Assembly (NCBI GenBank): GCA_016415585.1
Contig: CP066552.1
Coordinates: 3,224,001 to 3,288,000 of the forward strand
DNA: 64,000 nucleotides
Source of the DNA: Pectobacterium carotovorum
GTDB taxonomy: Bacteria > Pseudomonadota > Gammaproteobacteria > Enterobacterales > Enterobacteriaceae
Reading direction: 5' to 3'
Shown here: positions 48,960 through 58,841 of the stretch, piece by piece
Numbering within the stretch: position 1 is the first letter of the stretch
How the letters are laid out: every line of letters begins with the position of its first letter
Translations under genes and position numbers: made by a program
The notes under the pieces: generated by a model
What the model was told of the DNA's origin: nothing
Seen by the model: the letters and a program-made list of their open reading frames with translations, nothing else
Databases searched by the model: none

Positions 48960-51131
48960 TTATTTTTCAGATTTATAATCATAAGTATAATAATGATAAT
49001 TACCATACCCATAATAACTCGCCGCACGCTTAACAATGGCGTTAAGGATCACACCTTTAATTTCAGTACCATTTTGTTCAAAGCGACGAATGCTCACTTC
49101 AATTTCTTTTACCGTATTCATCTCAAAACGCGCCACTAGCAACGAAGTCCCTGCATGACGACTAATAACCGCAGCATCAGTGACTGCCAAGATTGGGGGC
49201 GTATCCAACAACACCAAATCATAATGCTCTCCTGCCCATTTGATGAACTCCGCAAAGCGGCTATGCATCAATAATTCAGAAGGATTCGGTGGCACCTGCC
49301 CACGGGGAATAAAATCCATGTTTTCCACAGCGGTTTTGCGCACGCTTTTTGTCACATCGCACTGGCCGGATAAAATATCAGACAGGCCATCCGTACCATG
49401 GGTTCCCATTAGCTCATGGGCATAACCTTTACGCATATCACAGTCAACGATAAGCACACGCTGTCCCGACTGCGCAATTACCGCCCCCAAGTTAGCGCTG
49501 ACGAATGTTTTACCGATTGCTGGGCTGGCGCCGGAGATCATCAGCACATTGTTTTTCGCTTCCATCATGGCAAAATGCAGACTGGTACGCAGGCTTCTAA
49601 TCGCTTCAATCGCCAAGTCCGCTGGATTACCGACTGCCAGCAAATCCGTTGCCCGCGTATTGCCTTTCTTATTTTTTTTGCCTAGTAAAGCTCGGTCTTT
49701 TTTCTGTTGCCATTCGGAAAGTGGCACACTGGCATACACATTAATACCTAGCTCTTCCAGTTGTTCGGGGCTTTCTATGCCTTTATGCAATAGCGTTTTC
49801 AGTATGACAAAAGCGGTTGATACCATTCCCCCCAAGATCATTGCCAGTAGAACAATTAAGGCCTTTTTAGGCTTCACCGGCTTTGGCTGAATAACAGCAT
49901 TGTCCACAATACGTACGTTACCGACGGTGCTGGCCTTATTAATGCTGAGCTCTTGCTGTTTATTCAGCAGTTGCATATACACTTCTTGCCCAGCCTGAAC
50001 ATCCCGCGTGAAACGTAAGATCTCTTGCTGGGTTTTCGGCATTGCCCCTATACGCTTATTAAGTTTATCGCGTTCCTGCTCCAGCGTTTTACGCTTTTCC
50101 ATCAAAGCACGGTAGGCAGGGTGCTCGCGGGTATAGAGCTTTGAAATTTCTGCTTCTTTAAACGTCAGTTCATTCAACTGCGCTTCAACTGCGACAGTCG
50201 TATCCAGTACCGCCTTTGCTTCTAAGGAAAGATCGACCGATTCATTCTGTTGGCGGAACTGATTGAGCTTATTTTCAGCCTCATTAAGTGAACTACGTAC
50301 ATTCGGCAACTGCTCTTTTAAGAACTCTAAACTCTTGCCTGCTTCTTCGGATTTACGCTCTACGTTCTGTTGCAGGTAATTTTGGCTAATGCTGCTCAGT
50401 ATTTTGGTCGTCAGTGTCGGATCGTCACCTTCCAAACTAAGCGCTAATACGCCCGTGTCTTTTCCTTTATCCGCTACGCTGAAATTATCTAGCAAACCAT
50501 TAATCGCCGTTAACTGATTCAGCTTTTGAATACGGAAAATAGTACCCGGCTCAGCTTCAATATCACTGACTAATAATGTAATGCCATTATAATTTTCTAA
50601 CTGACCGATGCTGCCAGTGAATTTCACCGTATCGCCCGCTTGCACGACGTATTGTTGGTTAGGCAACACTTCAAGTGACAAGACTTCATCCTGCCAGGAC
50701 GCCGGTACATCAAGCCGAGAGACGGCGATTTTTCCCGGTTCATTGCCCACCAACCGAGCGATACCCTTACCGACTAACGGAAAATACTTTTGCCGAACGC
50801 TAATATCCAACGCCAGATCGTTTACCGTTTTGCCGATCACCATACGGGATTTAATCAGTTCAATCTCTGCAGCTGATTGCGGCTTGGCATCCGGCAACAT
50901 GCTGGAAATATCATTTAATAGCGAATTACCAGAGTTTTGCTCCACCTGAATCAACGCATCGGCTTTGTAAACGGGCGTGGCCAGCATGGCATACATAATG
51001 CCTAAAACGGTAAACACCGCCGTCACACCAATAATCAACCAGCGGTTATCCAGCAATGTCCCTAATAAACGCCCTAAATCGATCTCATCTGAATTGGTTT
51101 CAGATACTTTTACTGAGGTTTTCTCTGTCAT
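48960..51131 (-). CDS. wzc: Polysaccharide co-polymerase and tyrosine autokinase (Wzc)
   Basis: The 723-residue inner-membrane protein has an N-terminal Wzz-type domain with a first membrane helix (NRWLIIGVTAVFTVLGIMYA), a long periplasmic coiled-coil section (about 255-400), a second helix near residue 425, and a cytoplasmic BY-kinase domain. Kinase motifs are Walker A GASPAIGKT (about 534), Walker A' VDCDMRKG (about 562) and Walker B LVLLDTPP (about 641). The C-terminus has a tyrosine cluster (ASYYGYGNYHYYTYDY) for autophosphorylation. It controls chain length and export with Wza and is dephosphorylated by Wzb. Confidence 0.96.
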   Translation of the reverse strand: MTEKTSVKVSETNSDEIDLGRLLGTLLDNRWLIIGVTAVFTVLGIMYAMLATPVYKADALIQVEQNSGNSLLNDISSMLPDAKPQSAAEIELIKSRMVIGKTVNDLALDISVRQKYFPLVGKGIARLVGNEPGKIAVSRLDVPASWQDEVLSLEVLPNQQYVVQAGDTVKFTGSIGQLENYNGITLLVSDIEAEPGTIFRIQKLNQLTAINGLLDNFSVADKGKDTGVLALSLEGDDPTLTTKILSSISQNYLQQNVERKSEEAGKSLEFLKEQLPNVRSSLNEAENKLNQFRQQNESVDLSLEAKAVLDTTVAVEAQLNELTFKEAEISKLYTREHPAYRALMEKRKTLEQERDKLNKRIGAMPKTQQEILRFTRDVQAGQEVYMQLLNKQQELSINKASTVGNVRIVDNAVIQPKPVKPKKALIVLLAMILGGMVSTAFVILKTLLHKGIESPEQLEELGINVYASVPLSEWQQKKDRALLGKKNKKGNTRATDLLAVGNPADLAIEAIRSLRTSLHFAMMEAKNNVLMISGASPAIGKTFVSANLGAVIAQSGQRVLIVDCDMRKGYAHELMGTHGTDGLSDILSGQCDVTKSVRKTAVENMDFIPRGQVPPNPSELLMHSRFAEFIKWAGEHYDLVLLDTPPILAVTDAAVISRHAGTSLLVARFEMNTVKEIEVSIRRFEQNGTEIKGVILNAIVKRAASYYGYGNYHYYTYDYKSEK

Positions 51132-51146
51132 CGGATTCTCTGACGA

Positions 51147-51581
51147 TTAACGATTTAATGCCTGCGCCCATTTTTGCGCAGACTGCTCAAGTTGTGAGTA
51201 AACGAATTCAAATGCTTCGCGGCTTTTACGATAGGGATCGGCGATTTCCTGCTGATTCAGCCAGTGACCAAATAGCATGGTTTTACCTCGCACCTCTGGT
51301 GCGATGCGGCTTACCCCATCAATATGCCCTTTCTCCATCACCAGAATCAGATCGTACTGACGGCATAAGGCAGAAGTTAACTGCTGTGCCTCATGGCCTT
51401 TGAGGGAAAGGAGGTGATCGCTTGCCACCTCGGTTGCCATGCCATCAGCCGGCTTTCCCACCAATGCCCCTAACCCAGCAGACGCAATTTTTTTCGTTGG
51501 CAACGCCTGTTTCAACAGTCGTTCTCCGGTTGGAGAACGACAAATATTGCCCACACACACCACCAATATTGAATCAAACAT
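51147..51581 (-). CDS. wzb: Low-molecular-weight protein tyrosine phosphatase (Wzb)
   Basis: The 144-residue enzyme begins MFDSILVVCVGNICRSPTGE with the catalytic Cys9-X5-Arg15 loop, and has the general acid in the DPYRKS motif near residue 115. It removes phosphate from the tyrosine tail of Wzc, a cycle needed for polysaccharide assembly. It lies eight bases after wza and 15 before wzc. Confidence 0.95.
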   Translation of the reverse strand: MFDSILVVCVGNICRSPTGERLLKQALPTKKIASAGLGALVGKPADGMATEVASDHLLSLKGHEAQQLTSALCRQYDLILVMEKGHIDGVSRIAPEVRGKTMLFGHWLNQQEIADPYRKSREAFEFVYSQLEQSAQKWAQALNR

Positions 51582-51589
51582 AATGTTCT

Positions 51590-52726
51590 CTACGGCCAGT
51601 TACGAATACGTAATGTACCTTCGGTCAATTCATTAAAGCCGGAAATGGTCGGTACAAGTTGGCTGATAACGCGGTTCCAGCGAACGAGCGGCGCCGTGGT
51701 GACATACACGATGTCATACGGCTGCAGCTTGAATTCTGTGCCCATTACCATCGCTGTGGCATCTTTGGCATTAAGCTGGTAGATGTCTGCCAGTTTTGGG
51801 CCTTGCGTGCCACGTAGTGAACGGATTACAAAAATGCCCGTGGCATCAGAAAATGTCTGATCTATCCCTTCCGCATTACCCAAGGCTTCCGTCAGCGTCA
51901 TACCACTGCGGTCCATTTTGAGGGTACTTTGCTTTTTCACTTCCCCCATCACAAAGACTTTCAGATCGTCATTGCGGGGAATATAGAGGATATCGCCAGG
52001 GTAAAGCAGATGGTTTTGTGAAAGGTCGCCGTTTTGCATCAGCGCTTGAAGGGAGAGCCGTTGTTCTTTGCCATTGTGGGTTAGCACAATATTACGCCAG
52101 TCGGCATTTTCCGTTAGCCCGCCCGCTTTGTTAATTGCATCCAGCACCGTCAATGGCACATTGGTAATGGGCTGTTGGCCTGATGTCGTCACTTCACCCG
52201 TCACGTAGGCTTTCTGTGAGCGGAAGGCGGCAATGCTGACATCTACCTGCGGGGACTCTATATATTGCGCTAAACGACCCATTATTTGATCGCGAACTTC
52301 AGTGACCGTTTTACCCGCGACGCTCACTTTACCAATATAAGGATAAAAAATCGTACCATCGGAATGTACCCAGTTACCGGTATCTGCTGCAGTCCGGTAC
52401 GTCCCTGCTGGGGTCGTCAATTCTGGATGATCCCACACGGTGACCATGATGACATCACCAATACCGATGCGGTATTCATACCCCTGCAATTCCTTTTCCA
52501 AAGCAGGATTAGCTTGCGCTATTAGTGGTTTAGGTCGCATCTTCTCCACTAAATAAGGGGTTAGTGGGTAAACATTGACCAGTTTATCGATATTGAAATC
52601 TGCATCTTGCTGTTCAACGACGTTTTTACCGCTAGTAGAAAGGTGGGAACCAGGAACTAGGGTACAACCGCTCAATAGCGCTACCGACACCATCAAGGGC
52701 ATCAATTTTCGTTTGTGCTTCATCAT
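51590..52726 (-). CDS. wza: Outer membrane polysaccharide export lipoprotein (Wza)
   Basis: The 378-residue protein carries a lipoprotein signal ([12 protein letters not shown], cysteine near residue 21) and the PES and SLBB domains of the Wza translocon: [73 protein letters not shown] and a C-terminal amphipathic region that forms the outer membrane barrel. It exports capsule or extracellular polysaccharide. Its presence says the cluster makes an exported polysaccharide, not only a lipid-A-linked O antigen. Confidence 0.96.
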   Translation of the reverse strand: MMKHKRKLMPLMVSVALLSGCTLVPGSHLSTSGKNVVEQQDADFNIDKLVNVYPLTPYLVEKMRPKPLIAQANPALEKELQGYEYRIGIGDVIMVTVWDHPELTTPAGTYRTAADTGNWVHSDGTIFYPYIGKVSVAGKTVTEVRDQIMGRLAQYIESPQVDVSIAAFRSQKAYVTGEVTTSGQQPITNVPLTVLDAINKAGGLTENADWRNIVLTHNGKEQRLSLQALMQNGDLSQNHLLYPGDILYIPRNDDLKVFVMGEVKKQSTLKMDRSGMTLTEALGNAEGIDQTFSDATGIFVIRSLRGTQGPKLADIYQLNAKDATAMVMGTEFKLQPYDIVYVTTAPLVRWNRVISQLVPTISGFNELTEGTLRIRNWP

Positions 52727-52843
52727 CCTGTCTATGCCATCGCTCTTGATTGAATATTGCGCAAATCCCTACAAAATAGCTCATTATTATAGAGAATAAG
52801 TTATTAGATTAACCCATGGTCTACGGTGTTAAATGCTGACAAT

Positions 52844-53941
52844 TCACCGTTTTAACGGTGTTGTACCATTTTTTTCCACGATCGTTACAGCAGAATGCGG
52901 ATCGCGAGTGGTTTTCCGAAACCATGTCAACACACGCCATATCCGACTAATCATCCAGAAGTAACCGCAAAAAACCATGAGGAATACACTAAGCATAATA
53001 GACTCAGCGATGCCAATACGCTCGCTAAGAATTCCTATCGCTGAAAATAGCATCGCTACAAGAAGAATAGCGACCAGCGCCTGATGCGGAGTAAGGCCTG
53101 CGCGCATTAAGATATGGTGCAAATGCTCACGGTCAGGTTTAAACGGGCTATCGCCACGTCGAACACGGCGAACCATAATTGTCACCATATCCATGAGTGG
53201 GATAGCGATAAGCCAGAGCGCAGTCACCGGACGAATAACCGCATTTTCACCCTGTGTCGCCAACGTCAGTAGCCATATCACCGTAAAGCCGATCAGCGTA
53301 CTGCCCGCGTCGCCCATGAATACCTTGAATTTACTCCCCCACACTATGCCTAAATTAAGGAAAATATAAGGCAACGTTGCCGCGAGCAGGCACGCGCTCC
53401 AGAGCGCTAATTCATTATGGCCACCAAGGTAGAACACAATAGCGAGCGCTCCAAATGTTACGCAGGAAAGCGCTCCCAGTAAGCCATCAATGCCGTCAAC
53501 CATATTGAAGGCATTGATGGCTCCCCATACGGCAAATAATGTCACCGTGTAGCCAAAGATGCCGAGGAAAAGCTCATATCCGAAGAGAACGTGCCCTAAT
53601 GTCTCTAAATACAACCCTGCATACATCATTAATCCAGCGACGCCAGCTTGCAGCCCTACTCGGGGTAACACGGGGAGATCAAAACGGTCATCCAGCACCC
53701 CAACAGCCAAAAGCGCGGTGGCACAAACCATATAGAGAGAAAAATCGGGTAACCAATTTGGTTGCAAGACGTATAAAACCCATAGGGCAAGATAGATCGA
53801 TACCCCTCCAACAAGGGGAATATGGCCTTTGTGTTTCTTACGGATGTTAGGTTTATCAACTAAACCCACTTTGATTGCCACTTTTCTAGCTAAGAACAGT
53901 GCGGCAAAAGCGCTTAGAAATATCACTATAAATTCTTGCAT
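52844..53941 (-). CDS. WecA-like undecaprenyl-phosphate sugar-1-phosphate transferase
   Basis: The protein of about 365 residues is a polytopic polyisoprenyl-phosphate HexNAc-1-phosphate transferase: DKPNIRKKHKGHIPLVGG, GVLDDRFDLP with the metal-binding aspartates, AFNMVDGIDGLLG, VFMGDAGSTLIGF and the HLHHILMRAG histidine motif. It starts repeat-unit synthesis by loading GlcNAc (or GalNAc) phosphate onto the lipid carrier. ATG 53941 is preferred; a GTG at 53977 lies next to the ops element. Being first in the operon, it is probably a paralogue of the WecA of enterobacterial common antigen. No WbaP-type initiator is present. Confidence 0.88.
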   Translation of the reverse strand: MQEFIVIFLSAFAALFLARKVAIKVGLVDKPNIRKKHKGHIPLVGGVSIYLALWVLYVLQPNWLPDFSLYMVCATALLAVGVLDDRFDLPVLPRVGLQAGVAGLMMYAGLYLETLGHVLFGYELFLGIFGYTVTLFAVWGAINAFNMVDGIDGLLGALSCVTFGALAIVFYLGGHNELALWSACLLAATLPYIFLNLGIVWGSKFKVFMGDAGSTLIGFTVIWLLTLATQGENAVIRPVTALWLIAIPLMDMVTIMVRRVRRGDSPFKPDREHLHHILMRAGLTPHQALVAILLVAMLFSAIGILSERIGIAESIMLSVFLMVFCGYFWMISRIWRVLTWFRKTTRDPHSAVTIVEKNGTTPLKR

Positions 53942-53981
53942 TTTTACACCATCATCAACCGTTGTATGTTTCTGCACCAGG

Positions 53982-54021
53982 CACGCTACCGCCCTTGGCT
54001 TGTAGCTACCAATGCACTATC
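53982..54021 (-). promoter_or_regulatory. JUMPstart element with ops (RfaH recruitment site)
   Basis: The minus strand reads TAGTGCATTGGTAGC and then AAGCCAAGGGCGGTAGCGTG. The last 12 bases, GGCGGTAGCGTG, are the exact ops element (53993-53982). JUMPstart elements lie in the leaders of long enterobacterial polysaccharide operons, where ops pauses RNA polymerase and recruits the antiterminator RfaH. It lies 41 bases before the WecA-like gene, so the whole cluster (about 20 kb) is predicted to need RfaH. Confidence 0.95.
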
Positions 54022-54683
54022 AAAGTACGGCCCCAGTCCTGTGGTTTACATTTTTAAATCGTTAAGCTACAGATTTATTATGGTTTTTATTTTAGAGAGA
54101 GAGTAAACCATCGACGTGCCCCCTCTCGAGCAGCAAACATACGGCAGTTGACAGACCTGCCATTCCATATCCTCAATGTGAAAGGCAATACTAAACCCAG
54201 CCTAAACAACTAACATAGTATTAACCACTCAAGCGGGAGCACAAGGATAAGGTGTTTAGGGAGAGGTTTTTTCGGAATAAGACTACGGGTATCCATTGTG
54301 TAAAAACCTCCATAAGTATAAAAAATCAACTAAAAGAACAAAACCAGTCTATTTCAGTCATAAAAGCAGCGGTATGGAACGTAAAACCACAGAATTGTGT
54401 GGCTATTCGCAACTGGGCGCCATTCTATGCTCGGATACATAGCGTAATCAAATGTTACGACCTGTATCTCTGCTATGCCGCATAAAATTTTGCTTAAGAT
54501 CTATTACATTATTTTGTAATGTCAGTAACGCCCCCAATGTGCTGTGCACAAAAAGACAAAAATATGACCTAACTTCTGCTAGCCCTATCCCATAGCAAAG
54601 AATATCCCTGCAAATTCTGGTTCATCTGCGCATGCCCTGATACGCTATCGAGGTTATGTTCATTTAAAGGTGAAAAAATAGAT
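54022..54683. other. Long divergent region between the polysaccharide operon and yegH
   Basis: These 662 bases should hold the promoter of the polysaccharide operon (minus strand) and that of yegH (plus strand). The sequence is AT-rich, and a small open frame at 54252-54485 looks non-coding. I see no repeat, strong hairpin or clear RcsAB box; a poor match, TCGGAATAAGACTA, lies at 54272-54285. Confidence 0.55.
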
Positions 54684-56270
54684 ATGGAGTGGATCGCTGA
54701 TCCAACGATATGGGCCGGGTTGACCACGCTGGTTGTCCTGGAACTGGTTCTGGGCATTGATAATCTTATTTTTATCGCCATTCTGGCGGAAAAACTACCA
54801 AAAGAGCAACGCGATAAAGCCAGAGTCGTCGGTCTGTTACTTGCCCTGATTATGCGCCTGGGCCTGCTGGCGTCCATTTCGTGGCTAGTGTCTTTGACTA
54901 CCCCCCTCTTCACGTTCCTTGAGCACACCTTCAGCGCTCGTGATGTCATTATGCTGGTTGGCGGGTTATTTCTACTCTTTAAAGCCACTATGGAGCTCAA
55001 CGAACGCCTTGAAGGAAAAGATGAGGAGCAGCAAGCTCAACGTAAAGGCGCACGCTTCTGGCCGGTAGTGGCACAGATCGTGGTACTGGATGCCATATTC
55101 TCACTGGACTCCGTGATTACCGCCGTCGGAATGACCGATCATCTGCTGGTCATGATGTCCGCCGTGACCATCGCCATCTTGCTTATGTTGCTGGCCAGCA
55201 AACCACTGACCCGCTTTGTCGCTGAACACCCGACCATCGTTATCCTGTGTCTCAGCTTCCTACTGATGATTGGTTTCAGTCTGGTCGCGGACGCGTTTGG
55301 TTATCACATCCCCAAAGGCTATCTCTACGCCGCGATAGGTTTCTCGGTGATGATTGAGATGTTGAATCAGGTTTCTATGTTCAACCGCCGACGCTTCCTG
55401 TCTTCCTCGGTGCCGCTACGCCAGCGTACTGCGGAGGTCGTTTTGCGTATTTTGCGCGGCAACCATGAAGAAGCTGAGCTGGACAACCAAACCTCATCGA
55501 TGATCGCGGATAACACCCGTGCTGGTCAGGAAGTCTTCAACCTTCAGGAACGCCGGATGATAAAGCGAGTATTGGGGCTGGCACAGCGAACCATTAGCAG
55601 CATCATGACATCGCGGCATGATATCGAGTCGGTTGAGCTGGATATTATGCAGGATGCGCTCGCTAAGCTGTTAACGAGTCATCAACATTCCCGGCTCGTA
55701 GTAACCGACAGCAATACCTCCGACGAACCGTTGGGTATCGTACATGTTGCCGATTTACTCCAGCAGCAGCTAAACCGCGACCCCTTTAACCTGCGTATTC
55801 TGATTCGTCAGCCACTGGTTTTCCCTGAACAACTTTCACTCTTACAGGCATTGGAACAGTTTAGAGAAGGCAGGACACACTTTGCATTTGTCGTTGATGA
55901 GTTTGGTTCCATGGAAGGGATTGTCACATTAAGCAACGTAATGGAAACCATTGCAGGCAACCTCCCGCGCGAAGGAGAAGATCGCGATGCACGCCATAGC
56001 ATTCAGCAGAATGACGACGGCAGTTGGATCGTAAATGGCTATATTCCACTGGAAGACTTAACGATGTATGTTCCGCTGACGCTGGATGAAAAGCGCGAAT
56101 ACTACACATTGGCAGGGCTGTTAATGGAGCACGCACAGCGGGTTCCACAGGTGGGCGATACACTATCAATCGATGGCTATCAATTCACCATTCTGGCAGT
56201 GGAAAGTCATCGTATTGTGGAGGTCCGTATCACACCGAACGACGAACCACAGACTGATTTTGAAGTGTGA
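54684..56270 (+). CDS. yegH: TerC-family membrane protein with CBS domains (YegH)
   Basis: The 528-residue protein joins an N-terminal TerC-type membrane domain (about residues 1-240; [21 protein letters not shown] and [18 protein letters not shown] hold its acidic motifs) to two CBS domains (about 300-425) and a C-terminal CorC/HlyC-type domain. Length and sequence match E. coli YegH, which lies beside wza in K-12 as it does here. Its role is uncertain; TerC relatives are linked to metal ion (manganese) export. It is divergent from the polysaccharide operon. Confidence 0.92.
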   Translation: MEWIADPTIWAGLTTLVVLELVLGIDNLIFIAILAEKLPKEQRDKARVVGLLLALIMRLGLLASISWLVSLTTPLFTFLEHTFSARDVIMLVGGLFLLFKATMELNERLEGKDEEQQAQRKGARFWPVVAQIVVLDAIFSLDSVITAVGMTDHLLVMMSAVTIAILLMLLASKPLTRFVAEHPTIVILCLSFLLMIGFSLVADAFGYHIPKGYLYAAIGFSVMIEMLNQVSMFNRRRFLSSSVPLRQRTAEVVLRILRGNHEEAELDNQTSSMIADNTRAGQEVFNLQERRMIKRVLGLAQRTISSIMTSRHDIESVELDIMQDALAKLLTSHQHSRLVVTDSNTSDEPLGIVHVADLLQQQLNRDPFNLRILIRQPLVFPEQLSLLQALEQFREGRTHFAFVVDEFGSMEGIVTLSNVMETIAGNLPREGEDRDARHSIQQNDDGSWIVNGYIPLEDLTMYVPLTLDEKREYYTLAGLLMEHAQRVPQVGDTLSIDGYQFTILAVESHRIVEVRITPNDEPQTDFEV

Positions 56271-56383
56271 TGAAATAGGGGCTGGGGGATGACTTATCTG
56301 TTCCCCTCCCCTGACGGGCAATACATTGATGTTCGAGCAATCCTATCAGACAATAAGAGAATCGTAGGAACGGGGGCTATCAC

Positions 56384-56767
56384 ATGTTCGATAAGATCGT
56401 TTTGACACTGAAAAAACAGATGCCCGACATCAAAATTATTTATCTCTTTGGTTCCCAGGCTACAGGCAATGCCAGAGCGGACAGCGACATTGATATCGCC
56501 ATCATGGCTACGAGAGCACTGGCTCCCATTGAACGCTGGGAGCTATCTAATCAATTAGCAAAAGAAGTGGGTCATGACGTCGATCTTATCGATTTATTGC
56601 AGGCTTCAACGGTATTAAAAATGGAGATCGTTCGTAACGGCAAGCTGCTTTATGATGCGGAAACAGCAGCGGGGGAATTTGAAATGACAACACTTTCAAT
56701 GTACCAGCATCTGCAAAAAGAGCGTGCGGATATCATTCGTAGCTTTAATCAGGATCTAAAAGCATGA
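56384..56767 (+). CDS. mntA: MntA-type nucleotidyltransferase antitoxin
   Basis: The 127-residue protein has a minimal polymerase-beta nucleotidyltransferase domain: FGSQATGNARADSDIDIAIM (Gly23-Ser24, catalytic Asp35 and Asp37) and a third aspartate in HDVDLIDLLQ (Asp67). In MntA-HepT pairs it is the antitoxin that attaches AMP to a tyrosine of the HEPN toxin. A GGGGG ribosome binding site precedes the ATG, and its stop overlaps the hepT start by four bases (ATGA). All catalytic residues are present. Confidence 0.9.
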   Translation: MFDKIVLTLKKQMPDIKIIYLFGSQATGNARADSDIDIAIMATRALAPIERWELSNQLAKEVGHDVDLIDLLQASTVLKMEIVRNGKLLYDAETAAGEFEMTTLSMYQHLQKERADIIRSFNQDLKA

Positions 56768-57183
56768 CAGATATTTTGCTCAACAAAAGCAGCACCATAC
56801 AAAGATGCCTACGTCGTATTCGTGAGGAATTCGATACTGAGGAAGGGTTTCGTCAAAACTTCACCAAGCAAGATTCCGTCATACTTAACATACAGCGTGC
56901 CTGCGAAGCCGCTATTGATATCGCTAATTATCTTATCCGTATCAAGCAGCTAGGCATACCACAAAGTAGCCGCGATAGCTTCGCGCTTCTTGCTGCAAAC
57001 CAGATTATTACGGTTGATCTGTCTGATAACTTGCAAAAAATGGTGGGATTAAGAAATATTGCCGTGCATGACTATCAGGCGCTCAATCTGGATATTGTCA
57101 TCCACGTTATTTCTCATCGTTTAAGCGACTTTGAACATTTTATCAAACAAATAGCCCGGTACAGCGACAGCCAGCACCTTTAG
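56764..57183 (+). CDS. hepT: HepT-type HEPN ribonuclease toxin
   Basis: The 139-residue all-helical protein belongs to the DUF86/HepT family. The HEPN active-site motif R-X4-H is intact as Arg97 and His102 in LRNIAVHDY, and the following Tyr104 is the residue that MntA-type partners modify with AMP. HepT toxins cleave RNA when not modified. It is translationally coupled to mntA. A hairpin starting inside its last codons acts as terminator. The pair lies between yegH and dcuC, interrupting the order asmA-yegH found in E. coli. Confidence 0.9.
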   Translation: MTDILLNKSSTIQRCLRRIREEFDTEEGFRQNFTKQDSVILNIQRACEAAIDIANYLIRIKQLGIPQSSRDSFALLAANQIITVDLSDNLQKMVGLRNIAVHDYQALNLDIVIHVISHRLSDFEHFIKQIARYSDSQHL

Positions 57184-57204
57184 AGCACATAGCCTAAAGG
57201 TGCT
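57173..57204. terminator. Hairpin overlapping the hepT stop codon
   Basis: AGCACCTTTAG (including the TAG stop) and CTAAAGGTGCT form a perfect 11-base stem with a ten-base loop between hepT and the convergent dcuC. It may end both transcripts. Overlap with the stop means ribosomes finishing hepT would disturb it. Confidence 0.75.
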
Positions 57205-57226
57205 GCTGTTTACCTAATTTCTGCTA

Positions 57227-58579
57227 TCAGGCAGGCACCATAATTTCGGTGGCCACCACCACCACAATCAGCCCAACCAGAACGGGAACTGATGTGCGCT
57301 TCACTACCTCGAACGGCGATATTTTCGCCATCCCAGCAACGGCAACGACTACGCCGGATACCGGAGAAATGGTACGGCCCAAGTTGGAAGCCTGAAGCAT
57401 CGGAATCGCCAGATAAGCAGGGTTGATGCCCATTTGCGACGCCAGCTTTGGAATCAGCTCAACAAACGCATAGAACGGCGCATTACCCGAGCCCGTAGTC
57501 ATCGCAGCCAACATTGTGATCGCAACCAGCACTAACATAATCACCAGCCCGCCGCTACCGAATGACTGCGCAAGGCCAATCAAACCGCTGATAAAGCCAA
57601 TAGTGCCAAGCCCTTGGGCAAAGACACCCGCAGCGACCAACAGGATGACGACGCTAGAGAAGGCATCGGCCATCCCACGGTAAGCCACATCCAGCCCATC
57701 AAACACTTTTTGCGCACTGAACGAACGGACAAATTCCAGCGCCGCGGCCAGCACCATACAGATAACCAGTACAGTGATAATGTGGAGTTCCGGCCCCCAT
57801 TTGCCATCAAACACCAGCACACCCATGATCGGCGTAAACGGCAGAATGGCGTAAAAACGCGGGGCATCCGTCGTGATCTCGCTGACATCCAGAATCTCAT
57901 GGCTAACATTCGCTTTGTTATCCAGATAGCGCTGCCAGAAGAAATGCGCGACGGCCATACACACGATCGCCATGATGGAAATAGGCAGCGTGGCCTTAAA
58001 GGCAAAATCCACTAATTTCATCTGTGATGCCTGTGCAGCAAGTACCACGTCGCCCGACGTCGGCGACAGGATCAACGCCACAGGGGAAGCACAGATTGCA
58101 GCAGCGGCACCGCGACTGATACCGACGTTCACCATGACGGGGAACAGCGTTGCCATCAACAGCACACCGAGTCCCGTGGCCGATGACACCGCCAACGACA
58201 TCAGACAAGCGACAAAATAGGCCGCGATCATCAGTAAGTAAGGTGAGTTAATCATTTTCAGCGGACGGGAAACCAACTTGACGACGACATCATTGGCACC
58301 GATGTGCGTCATATAAGCGGCAAAACCACACAGCACCATAATCATCATGCCGAGATCGCCACCGCGGCTCATCAGCAAAATTTTTACGTATTCAACAATA
58401 TCCGTTGCGCTCCAGCCTGTCGCCTTCGCGCTGGCTGGCAATACGTTTTTCCCCAGCATGGCACTGATTGCCAAAAGTAAGAGGCCCCCCACCAGCAACA
58501 CGCCAGTCGCGGAGTACCCTTTTATAATGTAACGACCAACCAGAATCGTTACAGCAACACCAATCAAAAGTTCGAGCAT
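57227..58579 (-). CDS. dcuC: Anaerobic C4-dicarboxylate transporter DcuC
   Basis: The 450-residue protein has about twelve membrane segments of the DcuC family: MLELLIGVAVTILVGRYIIKGYS, GGDLGMMIMVLCGFAAYM, TGSGNAPFYAFVELIPKLA and NLGRTISPVSGVVVAVAGMA. DcuC is mainly a succinate exporter during fermentation. It is convergent with hepT and upstream of asmA in the same direction, with 262 bases between. E. coli has no dcuC at this place, so it is part of the insertion relative to K-12 order. Confidence 0.92.
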   Translation of the reverse strand: MLELLIGVAVTILVGRYIIKGYSATGVLLVGGLLLLAISAMLGKNVLPASAKATGWSATDIVEYVKILLMSRGGDLGMMIMVLCGFAAYMTHIGANDVVVKLVSRPLKMINSPYLLMIAAYFVACLMSLAVSSATGLGVLLMATLFPVMVNVGISRGAAAAICASPVALILSPTSGDVVLAAQASQMKLVDFAFKATLPISIMAIVCMAVAHFFWQRYLDNKANVSHEILDVSEITTDAPRFYAILPFTPIMGVLVFDGKWGPELHIITVLVICMVLAAALEFVRSFSAQKVFDGLDVAYRGMADAFSSVVILLVAAGVFAQGLGTIGFISGLIGLAQSFGSGGLVIMLVLVAITMLAAMTTGSGNAPFYAFVELIPKLASQMGINPAYLAIPMLQASNLGRTISPVSGVVVAVAGMAKISPFEVVKRTSVPVLVGLIVVVVATEIMVPA

Positions 58580-58788
58580 AGTGGGTTCGATACCTGAGTA
58601 ATAAATTATCTGACAGAAAATTCCCCGGTAACGGAGTAACGCCGCACCGAAAATAGGGAGCGAAGTTTACTGCTTTAGAAAATAAAAAAAGAGAAAAATA
58701 TTAACATGTAGCATTAAAAAAGAGACACCGAGCACAAAGCCGGTCTGGCGAAGGATGACAAACCAGAGGAAAACGTTAGGGAGACGCT

Positions 58789-58820
58789 GCTGGTTTGCTG
58801 ACAGGAGTCAGCAAACCAGC
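58789..58820. terminator. Terminator-like hairpin after asmA
   Basis: GCTGGTTTGCTGA and TCAGCAAACCAGC are perfect 13-base arms with a six-base loop, 21 bases after the asmA stop. The T run is poor, so it may act partly as an mRNA-stabilising hairpin. Confidence 0.7.
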
Positions 58821-58841
58821 TAAAACGGCGTATTTAGAAAA

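Noticed and set aside
54272..54285. RcsAB-box-like match upstream of the polysaccharide operon
   Set aside because: Nine of fourteen positions, far from the operon start and in the wrong context to decide.
54252..54485. Open frame of 77 codons upstream of yegH
   Set aside because: Biased, unfamiliar composition, no ribosome binding site of note and position in the divergent promoter region; most likely chance.
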